A DNA stretch of 64,000 bases from Brachionus rotundiformis (lineage: Eukaryota > Rotifera > Eurotatoria > Ploima > Brachionidae). Below, one piece after another: positions 47,601 through 61,352 of the stretch. The position numbers and the translations under genes were made by a program. Location of the stretch: contig JAESIW010000065.1 in assembly GCA_016802295.1 (NCBI GenBank), positions 1,555,382-1,619,381 on the forward strand, written 5' to 3'. Position 1 is the stretch's first letter; each line of letters starts with the position of its first letter. The notes below the pieces were generated by a model. The model was given only the letters and a program-made list of their open reading frames with translations, had not been told where the DNA came from and did no database searches.

Positions 47601-47641
47601 GAAGAGAAACTATAAGAACAAAATCGAGCAGAAAATTATAA
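44612..47641 (+). CDS. LRRC71: Leucine-rich repeat protein LRRC71 ortholog
   Basis: Fifteen exons: 44612-44625, 44692-45080, 45134-45332, 45391-45465, 45799-45867, 46070-46229, 46277-46360, 46408-46485, 46533-46664, 46717-46837, 46895-46983, 47034-47090, 47143-47245, 47299-47417, 47468-47641; 620 residues. The first coding exon is only 14 nt. Conserved blocks follow vertebrate LRRC71 in order: YQCTGRLIEDFQILC, EFYIKGWKIEAPLMKIL, LWYCGLNGEIFDSLTELLP, the LRR core with HLSLRNCQISDIGAEKLG, LSLNLSGNFITDKGA and VLNLSGNQIGDLGASQFAE. Then come THEEVVRRRTMRRERLL, a Lys/Ser-rich linker, and a second LRR pair (LLSLNLSRNKITLIGVKNFL) before MKTRDPV. LRRC71 is an axonemal protein of motile cilia and sperm flagella. 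An X-box-like motif 229 bp upstream fits this. A poly-A signal lies at about 47678. Confidence 0.9.
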
Positions 47642-49542
47642 ATTTCTAAATTTTAAAAATTTGATTGTTTTTTTTAAATAAAATCTGTTATAAATTAACT
47701 ATTTATAAAAAAATGAAATAATTTGTTTTATTCAATATGACCATAATTAAAAAAAATTTAATAATTTCTTTTAAATAATAGCAAATAAATGAATTATTAT
47801 AATTAAAAGTTATTCAACTCAACTGATTTTTTTTTTAATCTAGCTGAATTTTTTTTAATTTGTTTTTTGTTTTTTTTTATTTGAAGAAATATAATACAAT
47901 TTCAGAGTAATCAAGAGTTATTTATTTCTCTCGAAAAATATAAATTTACAAGCAGCAATAGTGAAAATTTTTATATAATAAATTTTTTTATTCTTTGCAT
48001 TTCATAGAATATTTAAATAAAAAAATGAATAAACTAATATTTAACAACAAATAAATTAGCTCAATTGATTAATTTTTTTTAAATTTTCTAAAATTTAAGT
48101 GCGTAAAACTTGTTTTTTTTATTTATTTTCTTCTTAATGTGTAGAAATTTACTAGTTTTTTAATATATCGTAAACACTTGCAAATAAGTGCCCCCAAAAT
48201 AGTGTCTTTATTGAAGAATTTAAACCCTTAGATGATAGAAAATTTTCTTCAAATTAAATATATTATAAAGATCTAATTATGCTTTACAAGAAAGCAACAT
48301 GTATGCTAAGCCATTTTTAAAAGGTTTTAAAAAAACTGTCTTAGGGGCGCACGTATTTGATTGAAATGTAAAAATTAGTTAATGGAATAGAAAAAGTAAG
48401 CTTGGTAAAAAATCTGGTGAACAAATGTGAAACAAGGGATCAGCCGGGGGATTAAGAGGAAATAGCATTAGTGTTCAGAGAGATAATTTCCCATCTCAAA
48501 TTAGAAACGATTTTACGGCTGCAGTAAGTGAAGTGCCAGACATGTATTTTTCTCAAATAGAGTAGTTCCGTATTGGAATAAGAAAATGTGGTGAAATCCA
48601 AGCCAACCGCTTATTTTAAAATGGCAAAGATTAAGATTAGATAAGTTCAACGGAATCGGCTGCTACAGCTCTACACGGCCAATTGGCGGTGATGGGCTTA
48701 GACAATCTACATGTTAGGTGTCGCAACAAGAACTACTACTACTATTACTTATTTGCAAGGGAATACGGTACTTAAAAAATAAAGATTACTTTATTTGCGT
48801 GTGTATTGTTTTATATATTAAATATTCAAGATTAGCGATTTAATATTTCGGATTTTTTCTGTTATTACAGATTTTACTACTAGAGCATTATTTGAAATTA
48901 ATTGAGAACAAACAATATTCAATAATTTTTCTAATTAATCTAATTAATATAAATCTCAAAAAAATAAAAAATAAATTTAGTGAACTGTAATTTTACTTTA
49001 ATCAAGTCAGATGTAAATAACAATATCAAAGATTAATTTTGTTTAAACAATAATAAGTTAAGATAATTTTTTCTATAATATGTTTTCATATTTAAAAATA
49101 AATTTTTCGTTTCTACAAAATTCTCATTAATGATTCAAGATTTTTGATTAGTTTGATTATTCCAGATTTAAATTTTTCATACATCTATTGAGAGTATTTT
49201 TATAAGAATTATTAAGCTAATCGAATTAAAAGACGCATCAAATTTTGTAAACAAATTAAATCAAACAAATATTTTTGTTTTAACAAAAGATTTATTTATA
49301 AATAAAATTCTTATAAACATGAGTATGACGTAAAGCCTTTGATTCAATCAGAAGATCTAATAATTTAGTCAAATAACACCAAATAAAATGGTATTTTTTG
49401 TGCTTAAAATTTACAAAAAGGCAAAAATTAGAAAAAAAATAAAATGCTTCTTAATATTAGATTAGCTCGGGTGGCATTTTTTTTAACAAAATAACCTGAG
49501 AAAAAATAATAAAACCAACAAAAACATTTCTAATCTATAATA
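47642..49542. other. Convergent intergenic, LRRC71 to neuroglian
   Basis: About 1.9 kb. It contains a LINE relic (48420-48765); the rest is AT-rich 3' flank without coding or RNA signals. Confidence 0.5.
48420..48765 (+). mobile_element. Degenerate non-LTR retrotransposon 3' end with TAC-repeat tail
   Basis: One frame reads GGLRGNSISVQRDNF then PSQIRNDFTAAV. After decay it resumes with RLRLDKFNGIGCYSSTRPIG and ends at a TAG after RQSTC, followed by a short TAC/TAT repeat tail (about 48730-48750). This is the layout of a LINE ORF2 C-terminus plus 3' tail. The RGNS motif is shared with the relic at 11611-11950, suggesting one family. Stops interrupt the middle. Confidence 0.65.
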
Positions 49543-52500
49543 TTAAACAAAACTAGTGTATGGCTTGGAACTGCCAGGATTCTCTGAATCATTTTGGTTC
49601 TGACCTTGGTTGTATTGCACAACATATGTTTGTATTCGATCTCTTCCATATAATCCAATAAATGATCCATCTTCATTGAATTTACCATTCTCGCCATTTC
49701 CATACTCGGCCATGCTGTCATCTTCATCGTGATATTGCTTTTCGTCAAAGTACATATTTGAAGGGCCTGTGACCAAATTTTGATTAGCCATTCCGCCATC
49801 ACCAGGTCTTTAGCATAAAGTTTAAAAAAGATCTTAATTTTTTCAAATGATTACCCTTTCTCATATTCGTCAAAGCCTTGGCTTTCCGATGCAAGCATTG
49901 GGTTCTGGAAAGGCTCTTTTTCCTGAACTGAATACTTTCCACCACGTTCTCGAACCAATATGCAAACATTGATCAATATTATTATCAGTAGTATTACTGA
50001 GACCATCATTCCAATGAACCACGGTTCAGTGGCAACATTTTTAGATGTTCGTGCTAAAAATAAAAATTTTACAAATTACCAAAATAAAAATCTTCCAACC
50101 CAGAGTCTCATTAGCTGAATTTAGCAAATAGTTCGAGTAATTCAAACTCATTTTTTTTCAATAGGAATAGATTTTTCGCTCAATCTATCTGTATATCTTT
50201 TTCTTGTTTTCATACAAATAAGCTAACATAATTAACTTTCGAGTTGAAATCTTTTGCTTTTTTTATTTTCGCAAAAATTTCAACTATTTTCTGATTTGTT
50301 ATTTGGTAATTAATATTCAAACAAATCAGTTAGGAGAACTCTAAAATTATTCGGCACACATATCTTATAAATAATATATGGAGAATCTCTTGAGGGTTAT
50401 GCCATAAATCTTGCTTATTAGAATGATCAATTACCTTTTCCGGCTGTTTTCAATACTTCAATATCAGATTCTGTCTCTAGACTATTGTGTTCGGTGCCAG
50501 TTGTTGCCACAAGAACAACACTGTATCTAGTACCACTTTCCAAGTCGGTCAACGACAGAAAATTGTCAGTAGTTAGCGCGGTACGTAGCCATGGAGCCGC
50601 AACATCATCAGTCTTCTTGTACTTAACATAAAATAGACTTGCTGCATTAACTTGGTTTGTAGTAGACCATGTTAAATTGAAGCCATCTTCAAATGTTGAT
50701 ATTAATTGGAAATTGGTTTGTGATGGTTCTTAGGAAATTTTTAAATAAGGTTTTTTGGTTAATTTTTTATTTTTTTGAGCATTACTTTCAGCTGATGAAG
50801 TGATTACTTCGACAAAATTTGGATCTAAAGAAACACCTTTGGCAGTTTTAGCCAGAACTGTAAATCTATACTTTTGATTTGGAAGAAGACCAGTAACTAT
50901 TCTACTCAGTTCATATCTGCTCTTTATAACAATCGGTGGTTGAACTAAACCAGGTGGTTCTGCAGTGCTTTATTTAGAAAATTAGTTTGTTTATTTTTCA
51001 AAAATCAAATATTTTATATACTTTGAAATTTCCTGAAACAAAATTTCATATCCAATTATTATACCGTTTGGTTCTTCAGGATCTTCCCAGTCCAATTTTA
51101 CACCGGATGATCCAAATGGTATTCCTCTTAGGTTGACTACAGGACCTGGAACACCCTCCATAGTCATTATAGAAATCTATTTTTGGTCTTAATTTTTAAA
51201 AATTTTTAATTACAAAATAAATAAGTATACCGGTGCAGAGAATTCGCCTTGATAGCGATCATTTAATGCTGCTATCTGTAAACGGACTGTGGAAAATGGT
51301 GGCAAATTGTCTATAATTGTTTCGCTCACATTACCCTCTACTTTATGAGTTTTCATTTCATTTTGACTATTTATACTTCCACTTACTTTGAAAAATTGAA
51401 TCTTAACAAAAAAATTATATATTTTTTATTAAAAACAATTTTTTTCCACTAATACCAAGAAGCCTGCCAAACGCCCCTTCATGCCAGTATTAGGGTCACT
51501 CGATTGTTCAATTGTAATTGGGTCCCATTTAAATTTTGCTGTTCTATGATCAATAGTTTCCTCCATTACAAAATTTTGAGGAATTATTGCTGGTTCTTAA
51601 TGGAATTAAGTTCTGAATTATTTTCTTAAAATATATTTTATATTAAGTACTATCTTCTCCGCTAAATCCATGATGTAAAGTGGCGATCTCTGTTGCCTCA
51701 CCGCTTACGCCATCACCGGCTTGTTGATTATAAGCTTTCACATAAAACTCATATTCTGTATATGTTGGTGTATCTTGAATGATGACATAATTTTGATCCG
51801 AAGGAACTTTGATTCTAGTCCATTCATGAACACGTGGATCAAATGGTTCATTTTCTTTGCGTGCTTGTCTATACTCGACCTGGTACCAAAAAAGTGGAGC
51901 GTTCCAATCAATTTTTGGCATTAACTAAAATTTTTTAAATAAAATTTAAATTGATTGTAAATCTAATCTTACATTCCAAGTGATTATCATATTATCCGAT
52001 TGATTGCCGAATCCACGCACACCTAATGGATGTCGAGCAGGTCTACAAGGATTTGTATAACATGGAGTTACAGCAATTTCACTAGGATCAGATTCACCAA
52101 GTCTGTTAACAGCCTTAATTCTGAATGTATAGTTGGCCCAACATGAAAGAGGAAATGTTAGATCGCTTTGAGTTCCGGGAATTTTTTCAGTTTCAAAGTC
52201 TTTTTAAAAATAAATTAATTTTCTATTTTTTGTTATTTTTCTTATCAATTTACGTTCAAATCTTCTAACAAGTGTAAGACGAGTAAATTCGTCATCGGTT
52301 GTATTTTCAACAGATGCACTTACTTCTTTTTGACCCTTGACTATGACATCAAACCATTCAGTACTGGCAAACGAAGTGTTATATTGAAGAATATAGTGTA
52401 AAATTTTGGCATTATTTTCTCCACCCGAAGACCAGTCTATTTTTACTTTGGGCTCAATTCCGTTCTTGCTTGAACCACTAGTACACATTACAGAATCAAT

Positions 52501-54766
52501 TCTTGGCCTATTTGGTCTATCCTGTACCACCAAAGTGGCATCAGATCGAACCTCATCGACTTCAGTGCGCGCCACACAAGTATATGTTCCACCATCTTCA
52601 AACTGGAGATCTGTTATTTTAAGCGTATCCTGGTCCCATGAATCCTTTATAAAACGACCTGGAAAAAATAATAATAAAGCATCAGAAAATTATATTTTAA
52701 CTTAAAAATAAAGATATCAAAATTTTCCTATTCCATTTATCGTTATAAAGTTTAAAAATCTTATTTAAATTGGCTATTAAGTAATTAGATTAAATATTAG
52801 ATTAACTTAAAATTTTCAAATAAAAATATTTATATTTAAATTGAAAATTTTAGTTTTATTAGTAGAATAAATATAATATTAGTTTTTTGAAAACAAATAA
52901 AACTTATCTAATATATCTCAATTCAGGTTATCATATAAATTTTTTTTTGAATATTAATAAACTTTCAAAATACCTGTATAAGAAATTGGATGTCCATCTT
53001 TGAGCCAGTCAATTAAATGAGTTAAACCAATATCAGCCTTGGCAGTACATCTAAAAATAACAAAAGATCCAACTTTCATTTCTTGATTGTTGGGCTTAGT
53101 TTGAAGAACTGTTTTTTGTTTGACACTTAACATTCCTTTGGCGGAAACAGTTCCATATTTATTGGTAGCAATACATTCGTATATTCCACTATCTGCCACT
53201 GTAGAACTACTCAAAAACAAAGTTCCATCAGGTCGAATCGAAAATCTACCACCAGTAATTAACTGATTGTTTCTTTTCCAAAAGATTTGTGGTCTTGGCG
53301 CACCAAAAGTAATGCATTTGATTTCTACTGATTCGCCCTCAACTACTTTTGTTTCATTGTCTGGTGGTTCTTGTATCTCAGGTGGCTCTGAGAGAACATT
53401 CAAATAAAAATTGGACCAAGCGTAACCATGTTTATTGGTCACGTTACATGAAAATACACAAGTGTCTGTCATTTCTACATTGGTAACATCCAAAACTTTG
53501 TTATTTATTGAAATGCGTGGGTTTGATTGTAGAAATTCGCTTTGTATCGGCTCTCCATTGACATACCAATCAACTTTATTAGGTGCCGGTCTTCCATCTG
53601 CATCACAAACAAAATTAACATCTTCACCAACACCAACATTTTCATCTTCTGGCCTCTCAATCCAATAAGGCTCTGATTCAATCACTACTTGTATAGAAGC
53701 TAAGGCCATGCCCAATTCTATTTTTTAAATAAAATTTTAGTATTCCTTCTATTAAATGTTAATTAATAAAAATATCTTATACCATTGCTTCCTCTACATT
53801 CATAAGTTCCAGCATCCGAGAATTTAACAGATCTTATAACTAACTCTTGACCTTCTGAATCAGTTGAAAAACGACCATCAGTTGGCAATGTACCGTCAAT
53901 TTTTCGCCATAGAACTTGTGGAGTAGGTCGACCACCAAAAATACATTTAAGTCTCATTTCATGTCCTAGTAAAAATACTCTGTTCTGCTCTGAGGTCCAA
54001 AGTTTGACCGGAGCTTTATTGGTCGGACTCACTTTTTCAACTTCTAGAACTGTTAATTCACCTTGATTAAGCAATAAAAGGCGTCTGCTGTACGCATTAC
54101 ATGCATAGGGACGCTTATCTTTTTCATCCTCGTCTTCTACATTCAAAATGTAGAGTTTTCCATAATAATCCTGTGTCACTCTGGCCGATACGGTAATTGT
54201 ACCAAATTGATCTCTGTCACTATCACCTACAACAGACCAATAGATGTATGGATCAGGAACACCAGTTGGTGGAGTACAGTCCAATATGACCCAATCACCT
54301 CTTCTGGCTCGAACAACTTTGGACCGTGATGAGTAAGGAAATTGGGACAATTCAGCCATCCTAAGACGAGTAGTAAACGACAAAGCTGTTCCATACTGAT
54401 TCGTTGCATTACATTGGTACCAACCTTGATCAGCTGCAGTTGGATTTGTTATAATCAATGTTCCAGCATTGCTTTTCATTGCTACCCTGTTGTTTTGAGC
54501 ACTTGGATCGTAAATTCGCTTGTCCTTGGTCCATGTGTATTTCGGAGGCGGATCACCTTTGGCTACACAGGGTATTTCTATATTAATACGAGGATCGAAT
54601 ATAATTTCCTTGTCTGCTTGACGAATAATTGACGGAGGAGATGGAACTTTTAAAAAGAAAATTTTAATTTGGAAAATTTTATTTACCAATATTTCTTACT
54701 GGTAAGAATCACAGTAATAGGTAGAACTAAATAGGCCAGGTAATTAGACATTGTATCAAGATGCAT
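49543..54766 (-). CDS. Neuroglian/L1CAM-family cell adhesion molecule
   Basis: Thirteen exons: 54700-54766, 53783-54646, 52974-53717, 52254-52658, 51973-52199, 51651-51924, 51456-51595, 51231-51401, 51022-51176, 50786-50967, 50435-50728, 49855-50053, 49543-49807; 1328 residues, close to family size. Residues 1-22 encode a hydrophobic signal peptide. Exons 2-3 carry six Ig domains (starting near PSPPSIIRQ, FPYSSRSKV, APVKLWTSE, SEPYWIERP, PPEIQEPPD, TVLQTKPN). Exons 4-11 carry five FN3 domains. One membrane helix lies at about 1187-1210 (WFIGMMVSVILLIIILINV), followed by RERGGKYSVQEKE as in neuroglian. The tail has the ankyrin-binding motif as FIGLY (1290-1294) and ends in TSFV, a PDZ-ligand-like end. 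L1-family proteins mediate homophilic adhesion, axon guidance and attachment to spectrin via ankyrin. The 315-nt intron between exons 3 and 4 and the 381-nt intron before the exon encoding the membrane helix are the largest in the gene. Confidence 0.94.
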
Positions 54767-54984
54767 ATTTGTTTTATTGATTTAATAAGATAAGATTACA
54801 TTAAATATTTTTATTAAACTTCTAAAATTTTGTGAATCAATGTCAAGTTAAAATGTTAAATTTTTTATAAATCAATCTTTTCACCTCCTACTTAGTAAAT
54901 GAATTGAATAGGCTAGTTAAAGAGAATTGATTTGGACAAAATTAAAATATACATAAATTTTAATTATATTTTTAAAAATATGCT

Positions 54985-55110
54985 AAAGTAGGTCGGTCGA
55001 TCGGTCGTCTATGAATATTTACCTGTATTGACCTCTAAAATAGAAAATTAGTCTTCGTGCATGTATACGACAATACATGACCCGAATATTTACCTGCAAT
55101 TTTTATATAC
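54985..55110. promoter_or_regulatory. Candidate neuroglian promoter-proximal element
   Basis: This block holds the tetramer-based string GGTCGGTCGATCGGTCG (54991-55007) and two exact copies of GAATATTTACCTG (55013-55025 and 55084-55096), each containing the forkhead-like core TATTTAC. It is 220-345 bp upstream of the neuroglian start codon. Function is inferred only from motif repetition and position. Confidence 0.35.
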
Positions 55111-58100
55111 CGTATATTAACACAAAAATATTTTAATTTAGTTCGATTAAATTATAAAAATTATTTATTCTAAATGAGATATAACTTAAAAAATTAGTAG
55201 ATTAAAAATAAACTTAAACACAAATAATTAAAAAATGGTTTATCATTTTATCTAATAAAACAGTTTAATCCAAAATATCAATTAATACAATCATTTTCTT
55301 CTAAGCATGTAAATTGAACAAAAGATAAAAATATTTTCGACTCAGCAGTACAAAATACCTTGAAGCTTTATTATTCTATATAAATATTAAAATAAAAAAT
55401 TGAAGTGTAGTGTTCTAGTGTCTCAATAGTCTTATAATTATTCTTTAGAAATGATATTATATTAAAATTAAAAAAAAACTTATTTTTCAAATTTAAGGTA
55501 CTAGATAATAATTGTAGTAAATGTTCTGATTATCAGTTATAGCATTAGAATAGAACTCAAGGCCTCAGGCACGCCAACAGAATACTTTATCTATCAAATA
55601 TTCACTGTATCTCTCACATGAATTGGATAATTATTAATCAAGATCAGATTTATGATAAAACTATTCCCATACATTCTAATTCGAATCTAAAATTAGCTTC
55701 TCAAGTAGACTAAGTAATACAAATCTTGGGCTGATTAAATAGTGCACTATAATAATATTTTTAAATTAATGATTTATATATTTAAATTATCTAATTACAA
55801 TTATATTAGAATTGCATGGCAAATTTGGATGAATTTTTATGAAAATTATTTCAAAATTTAGCTTTTATTTATCTAGCTAAACTTAGTTAAGTATCTATCT
55901 TTGTATTTCACTTGAAAATTTCAATTGGAATAAATAAAAATTAAATCGAAATAGAAATTAAAGAATCAAATGAACGGGCCTTCTTAATAGGCTTCTTACT
56001 TCATGCTAATGCTGGCGTATATTTTAGTAAATATTGATTTATACATATTTTAATTGTATGTGATGGATATTCGAAGGAAATGGCGAAATATTGAACAAAG
56101 CGTAGATTTTTTTATCATGAATCAATAATTTTCATTTTTAAATGTTTTTTCTGAAATATTGAATTTAAACTTCCTCAAATTTTACACTCATTAAATTGAT
56201 AAAATTGTTTACTTTGATATCTTCTAGACACAATCTGTGCTTATGTGTACATCTTAATAAACAAATTAATTTAGTCTTGTCTCTAAAGAAAAATTTTAAT
56301 CATAAAAAATATTTGATTTCACCGACCAAGTTAAATAAATTGATAAACAGGACTAATCTCAATGGTGCCTGATGAAAATAATATTTTAGAAGAAATAAAT
56401 AAAATTTTATTTTTTTTGGTATTTTTTTATTTAGTTAATTTACTAAAATTAATCCAAAGATTCAAAAATTAAAATAATACTCTAGTTCAATTATTAGTAA
56501 TACTCATATAATTATTTCTATTGTTATTTTTTTAAAGGAAGTTCCTTTCGTCTAAAAACTGGAACTTGGAGAATTTTATTTAATTTTTAAATTTTCACAA
56601 AAATTAGCTTTCTTGGTCCAATGAATTAAAATTAATTGCCTCACAGATTATTTTTCTTTATTGAAATCTATCTTCCGTGGCAAAGCACTAAACTATTTAA
56701 AGAGGTGTAATTGCATTCGTTAAACCCTAGAAAAATTTGCTTTAACCTTTAAGCATTTATATATTCCCATGGGATGTGGGAAGTGATTTAAATTTACGGA
56801 AAAAATCAAAATTTATTGATTCGATTGATTGAGGAAATTTTTTTACAATTAAATTCCTAAAGGTTAATTTAAATCAATTTGGTTAAATAGACACTTATTA
56901 AAATTCAAAAATTTTTCGCTGATTCGATTTGAAAATTATTTAATTAAAAAATAAAGATTCGACTAAATGAGGGAAATTATTATGAAACAATTTCGATTGA
57001 ACAAACTTAATTATGAAAAAATAATTGAGATTTTTCTGTCGCTTTAGACAATAAAAATGGCAAATCATGTTCTTATTCGCCAAAAATTTGGCAAAAAAAA
57101 CACAAACGAATAACAAAAGCAAATCTTAATTTAAAATTTATAGCTAATGATTACAATAGTTAGCGTAAATGATTGATTGAAGTCTTAAGAAAAAAAAACT
57201 AGCATTCTTATCGACACCAGAGAATTGAGAACCATTAAATTTTTGAAATATTTTAAATAACTGATCCCATGATTAAGTTAAATTTGGAAAAAGTAAATTA
57301 TTCATGTAAGATTGAAAATATCCGGGCTTATTTCAAGCCATTAGGCATCTCAGACGTGAAATATTCGATAAAGAACATTCAGGAAGTTTATTTATTCTTT
57401 TATGTATACATCAGAGTTTAAAAAAATAGAAAGCTAATTAAAAAAAAGCTATGAAAACTAAAACTATAAATCTATATTAAAATTTCATCTAGACTTTTCT
57501 CTCTAAATAATTTTAGATTTCATCTATGTTTTCTTTTGATGAAATAAATACTCAGTTGAGTCGAACTATTACTATGATCTTTATTTCTTTAATAAATGAA
57601 TTCCTCCTAAATTGATTTGAAGCAATAGAAATTTTAAAGTTGTATACTTTTCCTATTGTTTTTTTTTTAATTTTCAGCTGGTTATAAAGATTGTGTCATT
57701 CTTTTAAAAGAAAACCTTAAAAGAAAAATTATTCCAATCAGTCAAATTGTTATTAAACAAAAAACACTACATGTTAAGTATAAAAATGTAAGTCCACTTT
57801 AAACAAAATTCACATTTAAATTTTTTACTTTTCACCAAGTCAAAAGGGATTTAAATTTCAAAAAATTAAAAGTGATTGACTGAAATTAGTTATAATAGAG
57901 GAATTTATTTTCTTATTTTTTTATTTAGAAAAATTGATACCAAGAGATTTTGTCCAATTTGTTAATTCTAAAATCCTAAATTATTAAAGACAGAAGCATT
58001 TTTAAGCAAAATAAACTCCTGTCAAATTTGATAAGGGGAAATGACTTGTATACTTTGGATTTAAATGTTTTATTAATGCTTTAAATGGAATTAAAAATAA

Positions 58101-58723
58101 TTATTTTTTTCTCAAACTTAACTAAATAAACTTCTGGTCTTGTTTTATTGTTTAAATAAAAAATACTGTCAGTTTTAAATTATAATTTAAAAAAAATTCC
58201 ACGACAAAATTAGGTTAGTTATTAAATTTGAACCGAAATCACATGAAAAACAATCGAAAAATAGATATTTATCATAATAAATTATTTAAAGAGACCAATT
58301 CGTTTCCGTAAAAATTCACTGCTAGCATAGATATAAATTTAAATGAACCGAATTCATAAATCTATATTAAAATTAGAACATAGATAATGTAATGACAACG
58401 GTGAGAAAAAATGCTATAATGTTAAATACTGTTTTTTTAATAATTTCTAAAATTAAAAACCAAATTTTTTATAAACACAAAAATATTCAGCATGCAAATA
58501 TTCTTTTTGAATATTGGCTTTGTGTTAAACTTCCTAAGCCCAACCGATCAATTACATAACATAAACTTTGTGATATAAACAGTTTATTTTATATGGTTTA
58601 TTTTTTTTTCAATTAAGACAAAGGCTTGGAAATATCTTAACTCTATTGCAGCTTAATTAAAACATTATATTTACGTTATAGTATCTTAAGGCCATGATTT
58701 GCAATGATCCTGCTTGTTTATGG

Positions 58724-58745
58724 TATATATATATATATATATATA
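58724..58745. repeat. (TA)n microsatellite
   Basis: Uninterrupted TA dinucleotide run of about 22 bases in a gene-free interval. Confidence 0.9.
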
Positions 58746-61352
58746 ATTTATAAAGAACAATTTGTCTCTAAACATAACAATAAGCCAACGCTTTGTTTTT
58801 CAGCATTTGAAGAATTTAATTTTATTTATTGGAATTTTGACACACTGAGTAGTTCTATTTGCGTAACAAATTGAGTTTGGATCTACTTGCTAATCACAAA
58901 AACATGGGAATTTCATCGTACTCAATGTGTTATTAGAAATTTCCTTAATTAAAAAATTAAACTAAATAATCGCTTATTTAGATTATTTTAAGTTTTTTAT
59001 TCAAAATGAATAAATTTATTTTCAAAAAAGCAAATAACTACGGTGATATTTTCTTTCACAGCTGGCCTAAACTAAAACCTAAATTTATTTACCAACAATT
59101 AAATTGTTGATTATTTTTCTTTAAAAAATAAAAAAAAAATTCCTATATAATTATAAAGATGAGATCTATTTAGATCGTTAATAACTCTGAGCTTGTTCAA
59201 CTCTCTGTAATTTAAAACCCACTATCAAAATAGAAATATTAACTACTATTTTCTTCCTTAAAATGTTTGCATAAGCTCTTATAGTGATGAATTAAAAAAA
59301 GGCATTGAAATCAATGTCTTAGTATTAGAATCTAACATTGATAACAAATCCAGATAAGATGAAGTTAAATTTAATTACATTCTACATTTTTTTTATTTTG
59401 TTATCCCACTTAAATTCATCATCAAAATTCAAGTAAAAATTTAATTCTTGCTTACTTAATGTGCCTAGAATTTGAATAAAATTTGTCGGAATGGAATGCC
59501 TGATCTAACATTTAATTAAAGATTAGCTATTCAGATAAACCTAATTTAAAAAAAATAATTCCTTAAGCATGAATGTGACATTTCCAAGAAATTCAATAAT
59601 TCAGTCATTTTTTAAAAATAAGAAAATGATTTATTTATCTCAATTTAGAAAAAAAATAAATAAATATGATCTAAAGCACTTTTTGTATTTTGAATTATTT
59701 AACAACCCACAAAACAGACTTTATACCAATAATTTGTAATTAATTTCTGTTTTAGATATCATAAGTGTAAAATTTTATATTTGAAGTATGAAACCAATAT
59801 AAATATAACTTTTTATATCAAACCTATTGATGCACTTGTATCTTTTGATATATAAACATGAATTTAGAGCTTTTTTTTCGAAAAATTTAAAAAACTCAAT
59901 TATTGTATCCAAAAAAAAATATAAATACTAAACGTGATAATTTCTAGATATTCTATTTGCATTCTTATTTTGTTTCTTTCACATTTTTGATTAATCTTGC
60001 ACTATTTCTTAATTTTACGCTTCGAATTCTGTCATAGGTAAATATTTAAAAATGACATTGGCCAATATTTATTATCGACAAAAATCGATTGTGTCGTATT
60101 TATTAACTTTTATGCTGCTACATAATTTTCTCTTAAGTCTTTGACTTTTTTAAATTAGATATTTTTTTAAAATAAATTTTTGATCTAAATTATTCATTGT
60201 TAAAACAAACAATGAAATCGATTTATTCGAGTTATTTTACGTAATCATATTCTAGGCTAATATTCAAACAAATTGAAGAGATCAAAGAGAATTTTCTAAA
60301 CTAAAACACATGATTAAATTAAAACATAATTATTTCTGATTGTGCTATTTTTGAATATCCAGTTTCAGAATATTATTCCTTCAAGACATTTTCTTAGAGA
60401 TAAAGGGACTCGGGATAATAAAAATATTAAATAGTAACCAGGATTTTGGCAACCAGTAGCTTTTTTAAATTTATTTATAAAATTATAAGATTGTAACAAA
60501 ATGTAAATTTTGTTATAATTTGCTCATTTGTTTCACTATTATACTAATTTGTTGCCTTAATTAAATAAAAACAACATTACTTCTACCAGTTTTAATATAT
60601 TATTTTAATTTCAAAAATATATACTAATTAAAAAAGGCAAATACTGTTACTGAGCAACAATTTTATAACTTATTTATAATCAATAGTTGTTTTTTCGAAT
60701 AAGTTTTTAAATTTAAATTTTAAAATCTTTAAGTACGAAAATAATTTCTCAATATAGGACTGAGAATCAAAATTTTGATTAGATAGTAATCATATTTATA
60801 GTCTAACAAAATAAGTTTATATTTTGATACTATTTCTTTAGAGATGTTGTCTTTTATTTTATTTTTTTTTTGAGCAATAATTCAAATAAATACTTTAAAA
60901 ATTATAATTAATTCAAATCCTTTTTTAGTAAAATAGATATAAATCTAATAATTAAGCCTAGCTTATAATTGGTATTTTTAAAAAGAAAAAGCAAATTTAA
61001 AATTTTCTTTAATAGTTAAGTAATATTTTATTTAATAAATCAATTTATCAAATAATATTTTAGTTAAATATTTAATTGTATTTAATACATTCAGTTCAAT
61101 TTTTAATTTACTAAAAAACTTCTTAGTCTTTATTAATATTTTTGTATATGTTACTATAGAAATATGAGGTAAAATATTTAGAAAAAAAAAATAAGATAAA
61201 AATTTATTAATTAATTAAAAAAATAATCGTTTAACATTTGATTGTAAAAAATGGCTTTATTTAAATGTATCATAAAATTTAATAAAATGTAATTGTTGAA
61301 TTAATTTAAGTGACGAAATCTTTGGCAATTTAAAGAAATTAACAATAAACGC

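Larger units (their letters stand above)
54767..61352. other. Large gene-free interval upstream of neuroglian
   Basis: About 6.6 kb, AT-rich, between the neuroglian start and the RPGR 3' end. No protein similarity was seen in any frame. It contains a (TA)n run of about 11 units (58724-58745) and, close to neuroglian, a short GC-richer block at 54985-55110 (separate entry). Confidence 0.5.
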
